Shown: piece after piece, positions 1 to 6,332 of the stretch
Numbering within the stretch: the first letter of the stretch is position 1
Layout of the letters: each line of letters begins with the position of its first letter
NCBI RefSeq assembly: GCF_003072065.1
Contig: NZ_QCYG01000004.1
Coordinates: forward strand, 1-64,000
Direction of reading: 5' to 3'
Length of the DNA stretch: 64,000 nucleotides
Source: Thalassorhabdomicrobium marinisediminis
GTDB taxonomy: Bacteria; Pseudomonadota; Alphaproteobacteria; Rhodobacterales; Rhodobacteraceae
Program-made: the position numbers and the translations under genes
The notes under the pieces: model-generated
Databases searched by the model: none
Told to the model about the DNA's origin: nothing
What the model saw: only the letters and a program-made list of their open reading frames with translations

Positions 1-76
1 GGCGACAATCGCCGCCCTGTAACTGTGGCCAAGCCGAGGCCGAAGAACAAAGTTACACCATTCTCAGGGACACTAT

Positions 77-180
77 CGCTTTCAGTGAAACGACGACGCG
101 GTCGCAAGCGGGCCCAAGGCACGGCTACGCAGGCTACAATCGCCTGACGCGTGAAGAACGGGCTGGAGGCTCCTTGGCGC
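77..180 (+). mobile_element. IS3-family transposase (orfB) fragment
   Basis: On the plus strand, positions 78-125 encode the stretch LSVKRRRGRKRAQGT, which is identical to an internal orfB segment of the IS3-family element at 1043-2336 (there on the minus strand). After about 125 the similarity decays and the frame is lost. No terminal repeat is visible and the piece runs toward the window edge, so this is a scrap of a second copy in opposite orientation. Nothing else is recognisable in 1-76 or 181-263. Confidence 0.6.
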
Positions 181-263
181 TCGCCTACTGATGGGCGCAA
201 CGATATTTCCTAAGGCACATCTGCGATATCAAAGATCGGTCCAACACCTTTCAACCGCTTCGG

Positions 264-1023
264 AATTACAATGGCGCAAATCCAGCACCCCATTATTTAC
301 GACTTTCTGGTGACTACTTTCACTATCATCGTATCCATACTTCGCCGAAGCCATTGGTCATTTGCGAAGGGAAAACTGACTACACGTATCTAAAGGAGGC
401 TATACTCTGGCACAAAAGCAACGCACGGGTGGCCGCGAACCTTGTAGATATCTCAAGATCTCCAACAAAAGGGAAAAAGACAAAGAGAGATCACTGGGGC
501 GTTGATTTCGTAAAGCACACAAAATCTGCGGACCGCTTCCTTGACGTAAGCGGGGGGGAGGAAACCTGGTTAAGTTTTGCAAACTTCACATTGAGAGAAC
601 AAAAAAATTTCACGCCGTTGCGGGGCACCAGCCTGTGATTGTTATCGTTGACAATGACAAACAAAGCGAAGGAATGTGGACTTTTATAAAACGTGAGACC
701 AACTCTTCAGCCAAGATTGATGGCTCAAAGCCCTACTACAAAGTTTCAAGTAGTCTTTACGTTGTTCCTATCCCGAAGCCCACAGGTTCGGCGGGAGATG
801 TTTACATTGAGATGCTTTTTCCTGACGCATGGTTAAAGTATGAGCTTGATGGAAGGAAACCGAAGCTGAGACAAAAAAAGGCGAAAAGCTGCAGCCAGGT
901 GAGTATGGAAAAGGAGAATTTGTGAGCAAAGTAATCCGAGCCAACAGAGGTAGTGTTGATTGCAGTGCATTCGCTCCGCTGCTTCAGAGATTTTGTGATA
1001 TTGTCGAAGGCACTGCGACTTAG
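264..1023 (+). pseudogene. Retron Ec67-like reverse transcriptase, C-terminal TOPRIM remnant
   Basis: Three plus-strand frames add up to one protein tail. The first contains KPLVICEGKTD (TOPRIM-type glutamate), the second VIVIVDNDK (TOPRIM DxD), and the third EYGKGEFVSKVI through to a TAG at 1021-1023. From memory of the family, this order matches the TOPRIM-like C-terminus of retron Ec67-type RT/endonuclease proteins. The reverse-transcriptase half with its catalytic motif is absent: upstream there is only IS debris. The two frame changes (about 601-607 and 873-879) both lie at A7 runs and both are -1. Read in the shifted frame, the joints are smooth (REQKKFHAVAGHQPVIV and QKKGEKLQPGEYG). 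The gene is dead for reverse transcription. The family assignment is good and the exact retron type is uncertain. Confidence 0.6.
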
Positions 1024-1465
1024 TTTTATAGTATTACGTCCGTGACCTGCCCCCCCACTGGTCCCTCATTCATAACGAGAGTTTACAGGTTTGTTTTTGA
1101 TAGTTGGGGGTTCCGGATTGGGCAAGCGCGGTGGGCGCGGAGCCCTCAATTTGCTCAAGCGCCTGCCGCGCTTGCTTTGGCGTTTGGTTTCCGAGCGATG
1201 AGTGTGGCCTGATGGTGTTGTAGTCATAGCGCCAGAGGGCCAGCTTCCGTCGTGCATCGTCCAGAGTGTCGAAGATCTCCTCGTTCAGCAGCTCATCGCG
1301 CAGGCTGCTGTTGAACGTGAGGAGGGATCAGGAAAGGCCCCAGTGGGGCGTTTCCCCGACGTAAAATGAAGCGTTCTGCTGTGGCCTGCCGGGATCGATG
1401 TAATGCCATGGAACGGCGTTCTGGTCGGCCCATCGCAGTATGGCCCGACTGGTGAACTCCGTCCC

Positions 1466-1507
1466 CCTCTCGGCAGTTTTGCTCCGCAAATCGCCTGTCG
1501 GGCAAGG
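1466..1507 (-). repeat. Family A palindromic insertion, copy A1 (42 bp, in frame)
   Basis: An extra 42 bp sits between the codons for SDN and GTEF of the IS no. 1 transposase, adding 14 codons with no stop. On the plus strand it runs from CCTCTCGGCAG through a TTTTGC-tcc-GCAAA hairpin to CCTGTCGGGCAAGG. The flanking transposase codons join perfectly without it, which fixes the borders to within the GG ambiguity. Confidence 0.75.
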
Positions 1508-1810
1508 GTTGTCGCTGACAATACAAGCGGGCTTCCCGTAAATCCGCACCAGCGCGTCCAGTTCCCGAGCGACACGCGCGCCGGAGATGCTGGTGACTGC
1601 AATCAGGCCCAAGTTTTCGCGGCTGCAGTCGTCGATCACCGCCAGAATACGGAACTTCCGTGAAGCCCCGAAGCTGTCGGAGAGAAAGTCCAGCGACCAC
1701 CGTCCATTGGCGCGCACCGCCTGCGGCATAGGCGTGCGTGTGCCTTGGGCCCGCTTGCGACCGCGCCGTCGTTTCACTGAAAGCCCTTCCTCCCGGTAGA
1801 GCCGATACAG

Positions 1811-1860
1811 TGCTTCGTCAGGAAAACGATCCCCCAGATCATTTCCTACTCTGGCTTCGC
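1811..1860 (-). repeat. Family C palindromic insertion (about 45 bp, in frame)
   Basis: The transposase reads MIMTH, then an extra block, then LYRLYREEGL, where IS3 orfB proteins normally have only one or two residues. The block contains an imperfect palindrome with arms AGGAAAacGATC (1820-1831) and GATCatTTCCT (1837-1847). The reading frame stays open through it. Only one copy is seen in this window, so the borders are approximate. Confidence 0.45.
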
Positions 1861-1970
1861 TGTGGGTCATGATCATACCTTTGCGGTCGAGCAGAACGCC
1901 GATCCGGCGGTAGCCGAACCGACGCCGCTTGCCGGCATTTCCTTCATCTCCTTATGTATCTCTGCGCAGT

Positions 1971-2014
1971 CCCCCTCTCATCGAAACTGGGTTTCGACTG
2001 CCGTTGCAGGCGGG
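1971..2014 (-). repeat. Family A palindromic insertion, copy A2
   Basis: On the plus strand CCCCCTCTCA is followed by a perfect 7-bp hairpin TCGAAAC-tgg-GTTTCGA (1981-1997) and then CTGCCGTTGCAGG. It interrupts the orfB N-terminal region after RRERP. The layout (CCCCTCTC, hairpin, CTGCC half-palindrome) matches copies A1, A3, A4 and A5 although the hairpin arms differ in sequence. Confidence 0.65.
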
Positions 2015-2051
2015 ACGGGCGTTCGCGCCGGACTGTCTTTGGGTCGACACC

Positions 2052-2090
2052 CCCTCTCATGGTTTGCGGACAAACCACTGCCGGGCAGTG
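2052..2090 (-). repeat. Family A palindromic insertion, copy A3 (39 bp, in frame)
   Basis: Exactly 39 bp (13 codons) lie between CRLV and GVDPKTVRRERP of the IS no. 1 transposase. The plus-strand order is CCCTCTCA, the perfect hairpin TGGTTTG-cgga-CAAACCA, then ACTGCCGGGCAGT, itself a palindrome. Removing it restores a normal IS3 orfB sequence. Confidence 0.75.
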
Positions 2091-2178
2091 GACAAGCCGG
2101 CAGGCCCGACGCTGCGAGATTTCATAGTCCCGCATCGCCTTGAGCGCTGCCTCTCGCCGCTTTCTCAATGTCGTCAGG

Positions 2179-2213
2179 GTCGGCCTTGCCCTCGAACCGG
2201 TGGCGGGCTGACG
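2179..2213 (+). repeat. Family B palindromic insertion, copy B1
   Basis: The plus-strand core CCTCGAACCG-GTGGCGG lies within the orfA/orfB junction of IS no. 1, where it breaks the usual reading. The same core (CCTCGAACCG-ATGGCGG) occurs on the minus strand inside the transposase of IS no. 2 (copy B2), in a different position and gene orientation, so it is a mobile or repeated unit and not transposase sequence. Confidence 0.45.
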
Positions 2214-2333
2214 GCCTCCATTCCCAGAAGATCTTTCAGCACGACATTGTCGAGCATCGTATCGGCCAGCAGCCGCTTGAGCTTGGCGTTGAGCAAACTC
2301 TATATTAAAGTGAGGGATCTCGCGGGGGGCAGG

Positions 2334-3250
2334 TCATCCGCTTTTGGGAAGCTGCGTTGCGGCGATGCTGAACTTCATGGAGGTCAGCTCTGAGCCGGAA
2401 GCGGCAGGTTTCAGATGCCAATGAGAGGGATGCACAGGGCTAAATTGATTAAGTATCCATCGGCAGTGGTCCAGTTTGCTACCGTCACATTGGCTGCTCT
2501 CGGTCTTGGTTACTGAGGGAAATGTGTGCCTTGCGGATCCGTCAAGATCATGAGGAAATGTGAGCTCTTGTTTTAATCGGTCGAAAGCAATGCTTGCCTG
2601 CTCTTGAGCGGCACGGTTGATGTCCCCAGCGGGCAGTTGCGCGAGGAGGGCGAGCGAGCGCTGAAGCCAGATACCGACTTTAACTGACCCAACACCGTCC
2701 TTCCCGATCGCACCATAGGCATCTTCAAGGAGATTGCCGGGATCCAACGCTGGCACGAACACTCTCTCGAGCTCGAGCTCGAGCTGTGGTTTCTGAGCAT
2801 CGTCTGATTCCTGTTTCAGACTCCAATCCCGGATGATCCGAGATATCCGAACTATGATATCGATCGCCGTTCCTGGATCGTTGATGCCCGGCGAGAGGGC
2901 GCGCGAACCGATCTCGGACATGACAATCAATCCGAAGCGAGGGTCGCTTGATAAGTTCGGCGTTCAGCCAGCACAAAGGCGTTTAGAGGCTCGCTTAGGT
3001 CCAACACTTTTTTTCAGTTCTCGAAGCAATCGTTGCGAGCGAACGTTGTGGATGAATAAACGCTCCTGGCAGGCTTTTGACATAGACCACCACGTCATTT
3101 CCCTTTGCCCATTCTTCGAGCCGCCCCGTATCGATGTGCTGGATAAACCCCAGTTCATCTGAGTAAAGATCCACCCCATTCTCTGGGTAGTTGATGACCG
3201 GCCGGCCTCCGAGCGGGGCTGTGCGATGAAAATGACGAAAGGCTTCGCGG
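2334..3250 (-). pseudogene. DUF2254 membrane protein, C-terminal half, frameshifted
   Basis: The minus-strand frames contain GGRPVINYPENG, LGFIQHIDTGRLEEWA and SEIGSRALSPGINDP, characteristic of the soluble half of DUF2254 predicted membrane proteins. The first frame ends at a stop at 2995-2997 just after an A7 run. A -1 shift there reads KKVLDLSEPLNAFVLAERRTYQ, and one further missing base restores SDPRFGLIVMSE. The N-terminal transmembrane part is missing: the gene abuts a divergently oriented truncated AI-2E gene at about 3250. IS no. 1 inserted at the 3' end. No function is expected to remain. Confidence 0.65.
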
Positions 3251-3251
3251 G

Positions 3252-3953
3252 TTGCAAAGCGTTCTATCTCGATTGCTTACAACTGCACCGTCCGTCATGG
3301 GTCAGGTCATTTTCACCCTGGTTCTATTCTTTTTTCTGACCGCCTCAGGTGACATGTTTCATGAGATGCTGGTTCAGACAGCGTCAACATTCAAAGATAA
3401 GAAGCGAGCGATACAGATTTCCCACGATATTGAACGCAAGCTGTCCCGCTACTTCCTTACTATTACAGCGATCAATGCGGGGCTTGGCGTGGCTGTCGGT
3501 CTTGCGCGTTGGGGGCTGGGAATGCCGAGCCCTCTACTTTTCGGCGTCTTGGCATTTGCTTTTAACTACATCCCGTTCCTTGGAGCGATTGCAGGTGTCC
3601 TGCTCGCTTTCATTATAGCTGTCATCAGCTTCGACACCGTGTCATCAGCTTTGGTTGTGACAGGCGTTTATCTTGGGCTGACAACGATAGAAGGACAGCT
3701 CGTCACGCCATATGCCGTCGGGCGTAGTTTGAAGCTGAACCCGGTTCTGGTATTCTTTGCGGTGGCGTTCTGGGGCTGGGCTTGGTCTGTCATCGGCATG
3801 TTTATCGCCGTCCCGGCTTTGATTGTTCTGCGTGTCTTCTCTGAAAAGATACCTGCACTTGAAGGACTGGGAATCTTTCTATTTGGCAATGAAGCTGCGC
3901 CTGAACAGCGGGCGCCAAAGGAAGAGCGTGCCGCCGAACAAGCAGAAACATAG
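3252..3953 (+). CDS. AI-2E family permease, N-terminally truncated
   Basis: The 233-residue protein has the hydrophobic pattern and end motifs of the AI-2E/DUF20 transporter family: FAFNYIPFLGAIAG near residue 104 and a C-terminal transmembrane pair with WGWAWSVIGMFIAVPALI. Full-length members are about 340-360 residues, so roughly the first third is gone. The frame opens at a TTG (3252) exactly where sequence of the neighbouring divergent DUF2254 gene begins, so the break is a rearrangement and the start is not a natural one. An internal ATG (GQVIFTL region) could also be used. Whether a product is made is unknown. The family call is secure; function in this state is doubtful. Confidence 0.6.
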   Translation: MQSVLSRLLTTAPSVMGQVIFTLVLFFFLTASGDMFHEMLVQTASTFKDKKRAIQISHDIERKLSRYFLTITAINAGLGVAVGLARWGLGMPSPLLFGVLAFAFNYIPFLGAIAGVLLAFIIAVISFDTVSSALVVTGVYLGLTTIEGQLVTPYAVGRSLKLNPVLVFFAVAFWGWAWSVIGMFIAVPALIVLRVFSEKIPALEGLGIFLFGNEAAPEQRAPKEERAAEQAET

Positions 3954-4156
3954 GCGGGCTGGTCTTCCGTCACCACGCAGCTTCAGAAGGCCGTCATTGC
4001 TGCGAAGCCAACAAACGGACTATGTCCGATCTGCCGACCTTCATCCTCCGAAAATGCTGCGCTATGGACGAATGGCCGGTTCGGGGAAGCTGCGGCGCGG
4101 CATCAGCGTGCTAAATGGAAGACCGTTTTGGGCCGAGAGCTCCCACGCGCAACATC

Positions 4157-4181
4157 TATATTGGCGCTACGCGCCAATATA
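4157..4181. repeat. Perfect 11-bp inverted repeat
   Basis: TATATTGGCGC, a 3-base spacer TAC, then GCGCCAATATA. This would form a strong hairpin, or serve as a dimeric protein-binding site. No T-run follows, so it is not a classical intrinsic terminator. Confidence 0.7.
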
Positions 4182-4224
4182 CGGGTTAAGGTTTGCCTGA
4201 GATAGCTGTCATAGCCGGGGTCAG

Positions 4225-4356
4225 ATGCAACGCTTACAGAACCATAAGACTTTGGATGCTTTAAACAGAAACATCGCGATCGGTATTGGAATAGAAGCTG
4301 CCTCCGTGATCTGCTTTGCTTCTGGCGTCATCATGCTTTCTATATTAATGATATAG
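4225..4356 (+). CDS. Possible 43-residue single-span membrane peptide
   Basis: The open frame from ATG 4225 to TAG 4354-4356 encodes a polar N-terminus (MQRLQNHKTLDALNRN) followed by about 27 mostly hydrophobic residues, the pattern of a small one-helix membrane protein. The upstream GGGG is only a weak ribosome-binding site. It lies in rearranged DNA with no conserved neighbours and could be chance. Confidence 0.2.
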   Translation: MQRLQNHKTLDALNRNIAIGIGIEAASVICFASGVIMLSILMI

Positions 4357-4582
4357 CAGGCTCGTTGGGCTAGTAGCCGCACGAATCTCGGCCAGGCTCA
4401 GTTACACTTCTGATAGCCGGACTTAATGCAATGACGAGCATGACGCTGCGCTTCGGAAATGTCAGCAGCGGGCATCTTACCCTCGATCAAACGCAAGCGT
4501 TGCATCTGCCCCCCTGATTGCGCTCTAAGACTGACCGCTTCTCTTCGGTTAATCTGCATCCGCAAGATAATCGGAGGCGACT

Positions 4583-4844
4583 ATGGCAGAACGTGAAGTT
4601 TGGGGTTTCAAGATCGGAACATCCCCTTCCGGTAAAAGAATCTGGCAGAACGCACTCAAGCGAGAAGCAACGAGAAGGCTTCGAGAAAACGGCGTGTCGC
4701 CAGGGGAGGTGGCGGCCGAATTGGGAGCGCATGAATGCCTCGTGAGGAAATGGTGGGTTGGTGATCGGCGCGAACGCGGAGAGAAGATCTCTGTCGAGGG
4801 CTCAGCGTTCACGCAGGTATCAGTCGATCAGAGGGCCGTTCCGG
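4583..4844 (+). pseudogene. IS66-like transposase orfA (helix-turn-helix), cut by IS no. 2
   Basis: The start ATG at 4583 follows a GGAGG. The protein (EVWGFKIGTSPSGKRIW, then LKREATRRLRENGVSPGEVAAELGAHECLVRKWW) is the helix-turn-helix type of small protein encoded first in IS66-like elements. The frame runs to 4858, but from 4845 the sequence is the terminal repeat of IS no. 2, so the native C-terminus is lost. No orfB/orfC partners of an IS66 element are seen. Confidence 0.55.
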
Positions 4845-5323
4845 TGACCTGCCACTGAACTTTCATCCAGCCGCGACTAGAGCCCGGTTGGTGTTTACGC
4901 CGATCGGCGCGGTTAAGCAATCGCACGACGCGCGAAGCTTTCATCTGGCACAGCGGGGCGGGCGATTACGGCGGTCAGGGCCCGCGCGTAGTCAGCCGGG
5001 GTTTAGTATTCCAAAGCTGAATGTGGACGCCTGGTGTTGTAGTCGACTGCCCAAGCAGCGATCACAACGCGCGCATGAGCCAGGTTGCGGAACATGGTCT
5101 CGTTGAGCAGCTCATCGCGCATGCGGCCGTTGAAACTCTCCACGAAGCCATTCTGCATCGGCTTGCCCGGCGCGATGTAGTGCCATTCGATGCGGTGCTC
5201 GGAACACCACCGCAGGATAGCGTTAGAGGTTAGTTCCGTTCCATTGTCACTGACGATCATTCCGGGCTTCCCGCGGCGCTCGATCAGGGTCGTCAGTTCC
5301 CGCGCCACACGGCGCCCCGAGAT

Positions 5324-5371
5324 TTAGGGTGAGCCATTGAGCCGCCATCGGTTCGAGGCCAATGGCGAACG
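5324..5371 (-). repeat. Family B palindromic insertion, copy B2
   Basis: On the minus strand, TTCGCCATTGG-CCTCGA-ACCGATGGCGG is inserted between the codons for CLAAI and [10 protein letters not shown] of the IS no. 2 transposase. Arms GCCATTGG and CCGATGGC pair with one mismatch. It is related to copy B1 in IS no. 1 through the shared core CCTCGAACCG. Here it introduces a stop (TAA), so it is not translatable through. Confidence 0.5.
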
Positions 5372-5471
5372 GATCGCAGCGAGGCACTCTCGGATGACGT
5401 CGTCGACCACGTTGAGCACCCGGAAACGCAGTCCACTGGCGAACTGGGCGTGGACGAAATCCAGAGATCCC

Positions 5472-5511
5472 GTTGACCGGCAGTCGTTTGCACAGCAAAC
5501 GACGAGAGGGG
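5472..5511 (+). repeat. Family A palindromic insertion, copy A4 (reverse orientation)
   Basis: It lies inside the transposase after RPNAR, where IS3 proteins continue WSLDF. On the minus strand it reads CCCCTCTC, the perfect 9-bp hairpin GTCGTTTGC-tgt-GCAAACGAC, then TGCCGGTCAACG. Relative to the interrupted gene it is inverted compared with A1, A2, A3 and A5, yet it is still free of stop codons in the frame used. Confidence 0.7.
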
Positions 5512-6087
5512 GCGCGCATTGGGCCGGGCCTCGACCAGGATCGGGGCTCGCGTTCCGACAGTCTTACGCCGAGTCTTCCGCTTGCGCACCGTCAGGCCTT
5601 CCTCGCGGTAGAGCCTGTAGATCCGGTTGATGCCGGACGGCTCGCCCTCGCGGCGCAGCAACACGAACAGACGGCGGTATCCGAACCGCCGCCGCTCGTT
5701 GGCCAGTTCCCGCAACCGCTCCCGCAGTTCCGTATCCGGCGCGCGCTGCGCTTGGTAGCGGATCATCTTGCGATCCGCCCCGGTAACCCGGCACGCCCGC
5801 CGTTCCGAGAGCCCGAACCGGGCCTTCAGGTGCGCGACCGCCTCGCGCTTCACGGCAGGCTTCACCACTTTTTTGAAACCAGATCCTTCATCACGGCCAG
5901 GTCCAGCATCTGCTCGGTCAGAAGCTTCTTCAGCTTCGCATTCTCATCTTCCAGTGCCTTCAGCCGCTTCGCATCCGACACCGTCATGCCGCCGAATTTG
6001 GCCTTCCAGTTGTAGAAAGTGCCTTCCGACATGCCATGGGCACAGGTCCGCGCACTTCGCCCCGGCCTCGTGCTCGGTCAGGATGCC

Positions 6088-6128
6088 CCCTCTCGGCAGA
6101 TTGCTTCGCAATCGCCTGCCGGGCAGCG
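6088..6128 (-). repeat. Family A palindromic insertion, copy A5 (41 bp)
   Basis: It lies within orfA of IS no. 2 between DEQII and GILTEHEAGAK. The plus strand reads CCCTCTCGGCA, hairpin GATTGC-ttc-GCAATC, then CCTGCCGGGCAGCG. At 41 bp it shifts the frame and truncates OrfA. The flanking codons rejoin exactly when it is removed. Confidence 0.75.
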
Positions 6129-6228
6129 GATGATCTGTTCGTCTGTAAATCCCGTTCGCTTCATTGTCCGTCCTCAGATTGGGCCGGACTCTAATCAACA
6201 GTGGAGGAAAAATCCCGTGGCAGGTCAA

Positions 6229-6260
6229 TTGACAGCTGGATAAGGTATTCCCTGATACCT
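6229..6260 (+). promoter_or_regulatory. TRAP operon promoter region with GGTAT-N6-ATACC operator
   Basis: A perfect TTGACA hexamer (6229-6234) is followed after 17 bases by a poor -10 candidate (CTGATA). A dyad AGGTAT-TCCCTG-ATACCT (6243-6260) overlaps the spacer and the -10. The same GGTAT-N6-ATACC dyad stands in front of the hydrolase operon (11902-11921), next to the LysR gene. The dyad and hexamer are seen directly; their use as promoter and operator is inferred. Confidence 0.5.
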
Positions 6261-6332
6261 ATGACCGTTAAGCGTGGTGTGTATTGTCCCAAGAATGTTC
6301 TAATCGACTGTTGACCACCGGGAGGAAACCTC

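Larger units (their letters stand above)
1070..2300 (-). pseudogene. IS3 transposase orfA/orfB of IS no. 1, broken
   Basis: Reading the minus strand: orfA tail (LKRLLADTMLDNVVLKDLL), orfB helix region (REAALKAMRDYEISQRRACRLV), the KRRRGRKRA stretch, then the DDE integrase core with WSLDFLSD, VIDDCSREN and ACIVSDN interrupted before GTEFTSRAIL, and the tail DYNTIRPHSSLG to a stop at 1070-1072. Catalytic-region residues are recognisable. Continuity is lost through palindromic insertions near 1466-1507, 1811-1860, 1971-2014, 2052-2090 and 2179-2213, plus a 1-nt deletion just after KEM in the orfB N-terminal region. It is not expected to make active transposase. Confidence 0.8.
1043..2336 (-). 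mobile_element. IS3-family insertion sequence no. 1 (defective)
   Basis: The left end reads TGACCTGCCCCCC followed by ...TCCCTCA. The right end is the same sequence inverted (TGACCTGCCCCCC...TCCCTCA on the minus strand, ending at 2336). The flanks 1039-1042 and 2337-2340 are both TCCG, a 4-bp target duplication, so this is a true transposition unit of 1294 bp. Inside is a minus-strand IS3-type orfA/orfB pair. The first two thirds of orfA are deleted, and orfB carries several short palindromic insertions and a 1-nt deletion. The element landed at the 3' end of the DUF2254 gene; its terminal repeat now supplies that gene's stop codon. Confidence 0.85.
3954..4582. other. Non-coding rearranged stretch
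   Basis: I see no conserved gene in these about 630 bases between the AI-2E fragment and the IS66-like gene. It holds a perfect 11-bp inverted repeat (4157-4181), one short hydrophobic open frame (4225-4356) and, at the right end, a ribosome-binding site (GGAGG, about 4571) for the 4583 gene. Confidence 0.5.
4913..6164 (-). pseudogene. IS3 transposase orfA/orfB of IS no. 2, broken
   Basis: orfA starts at ATG 6164 (MKRTGFTDEQII) and ends AVMKDLVSKKW. The end contains the A_AAA_AAG slippery heptamer (plus-strand 5868-5874) in the zero frame, the standard IS3 device for making the OrfAB fusion by -1 frameshifting. orfB follows in the -1 frame (VVKPAVKREAVAHLKARFGL, later [16 protein letters not shown] and [13 protein letters not shown]). 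A TAA replaces the expected glutamine codon after EY. The true tail TPADYARALTAVI continues to a stop at 4913. Family A insertions split orfA and the start of the integrase core, and a family B insertion splits the core again. Confidence 0.8.
4845..6227 (-). mobile_element. IS3-family insertion sequence no. 2 (defective)
   Basis: The left end TGACCTGCCAC (4845) and the inverted right end (TGACCTGCCAC on the minus strand, ending 6227) define a 1383-bp element with minus-strand orfA and orfB. No target duplication is seen (left flank CGG, right flank ATT), so the flanks were probably joined by recombination or deletion. Three palindromic insertions (family A at 5472-5511 and 6088-6128, family B at 5324-5371) and a nonsense codon in orfB make it inactive. 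Its right edge lies 1 base from a TTGACA hexamer in front of the TRAP operon. Confidence 0.8.

Noticed and set aside
1-263. Retron msr-msd or RT domain upstream of the TOPRIM remnant
   Set aside because: This stretch contains IS3 transposase scraps and no RT catalytic motif; any non-coding RNA would lie further upstream of a gene part that is gone.
3954-4200. Protein gene between the AI-2E fragment and the inverted repeat
   Set aside because: Open frames here are short, lack a ribosome-binding site and show no family resemblance.
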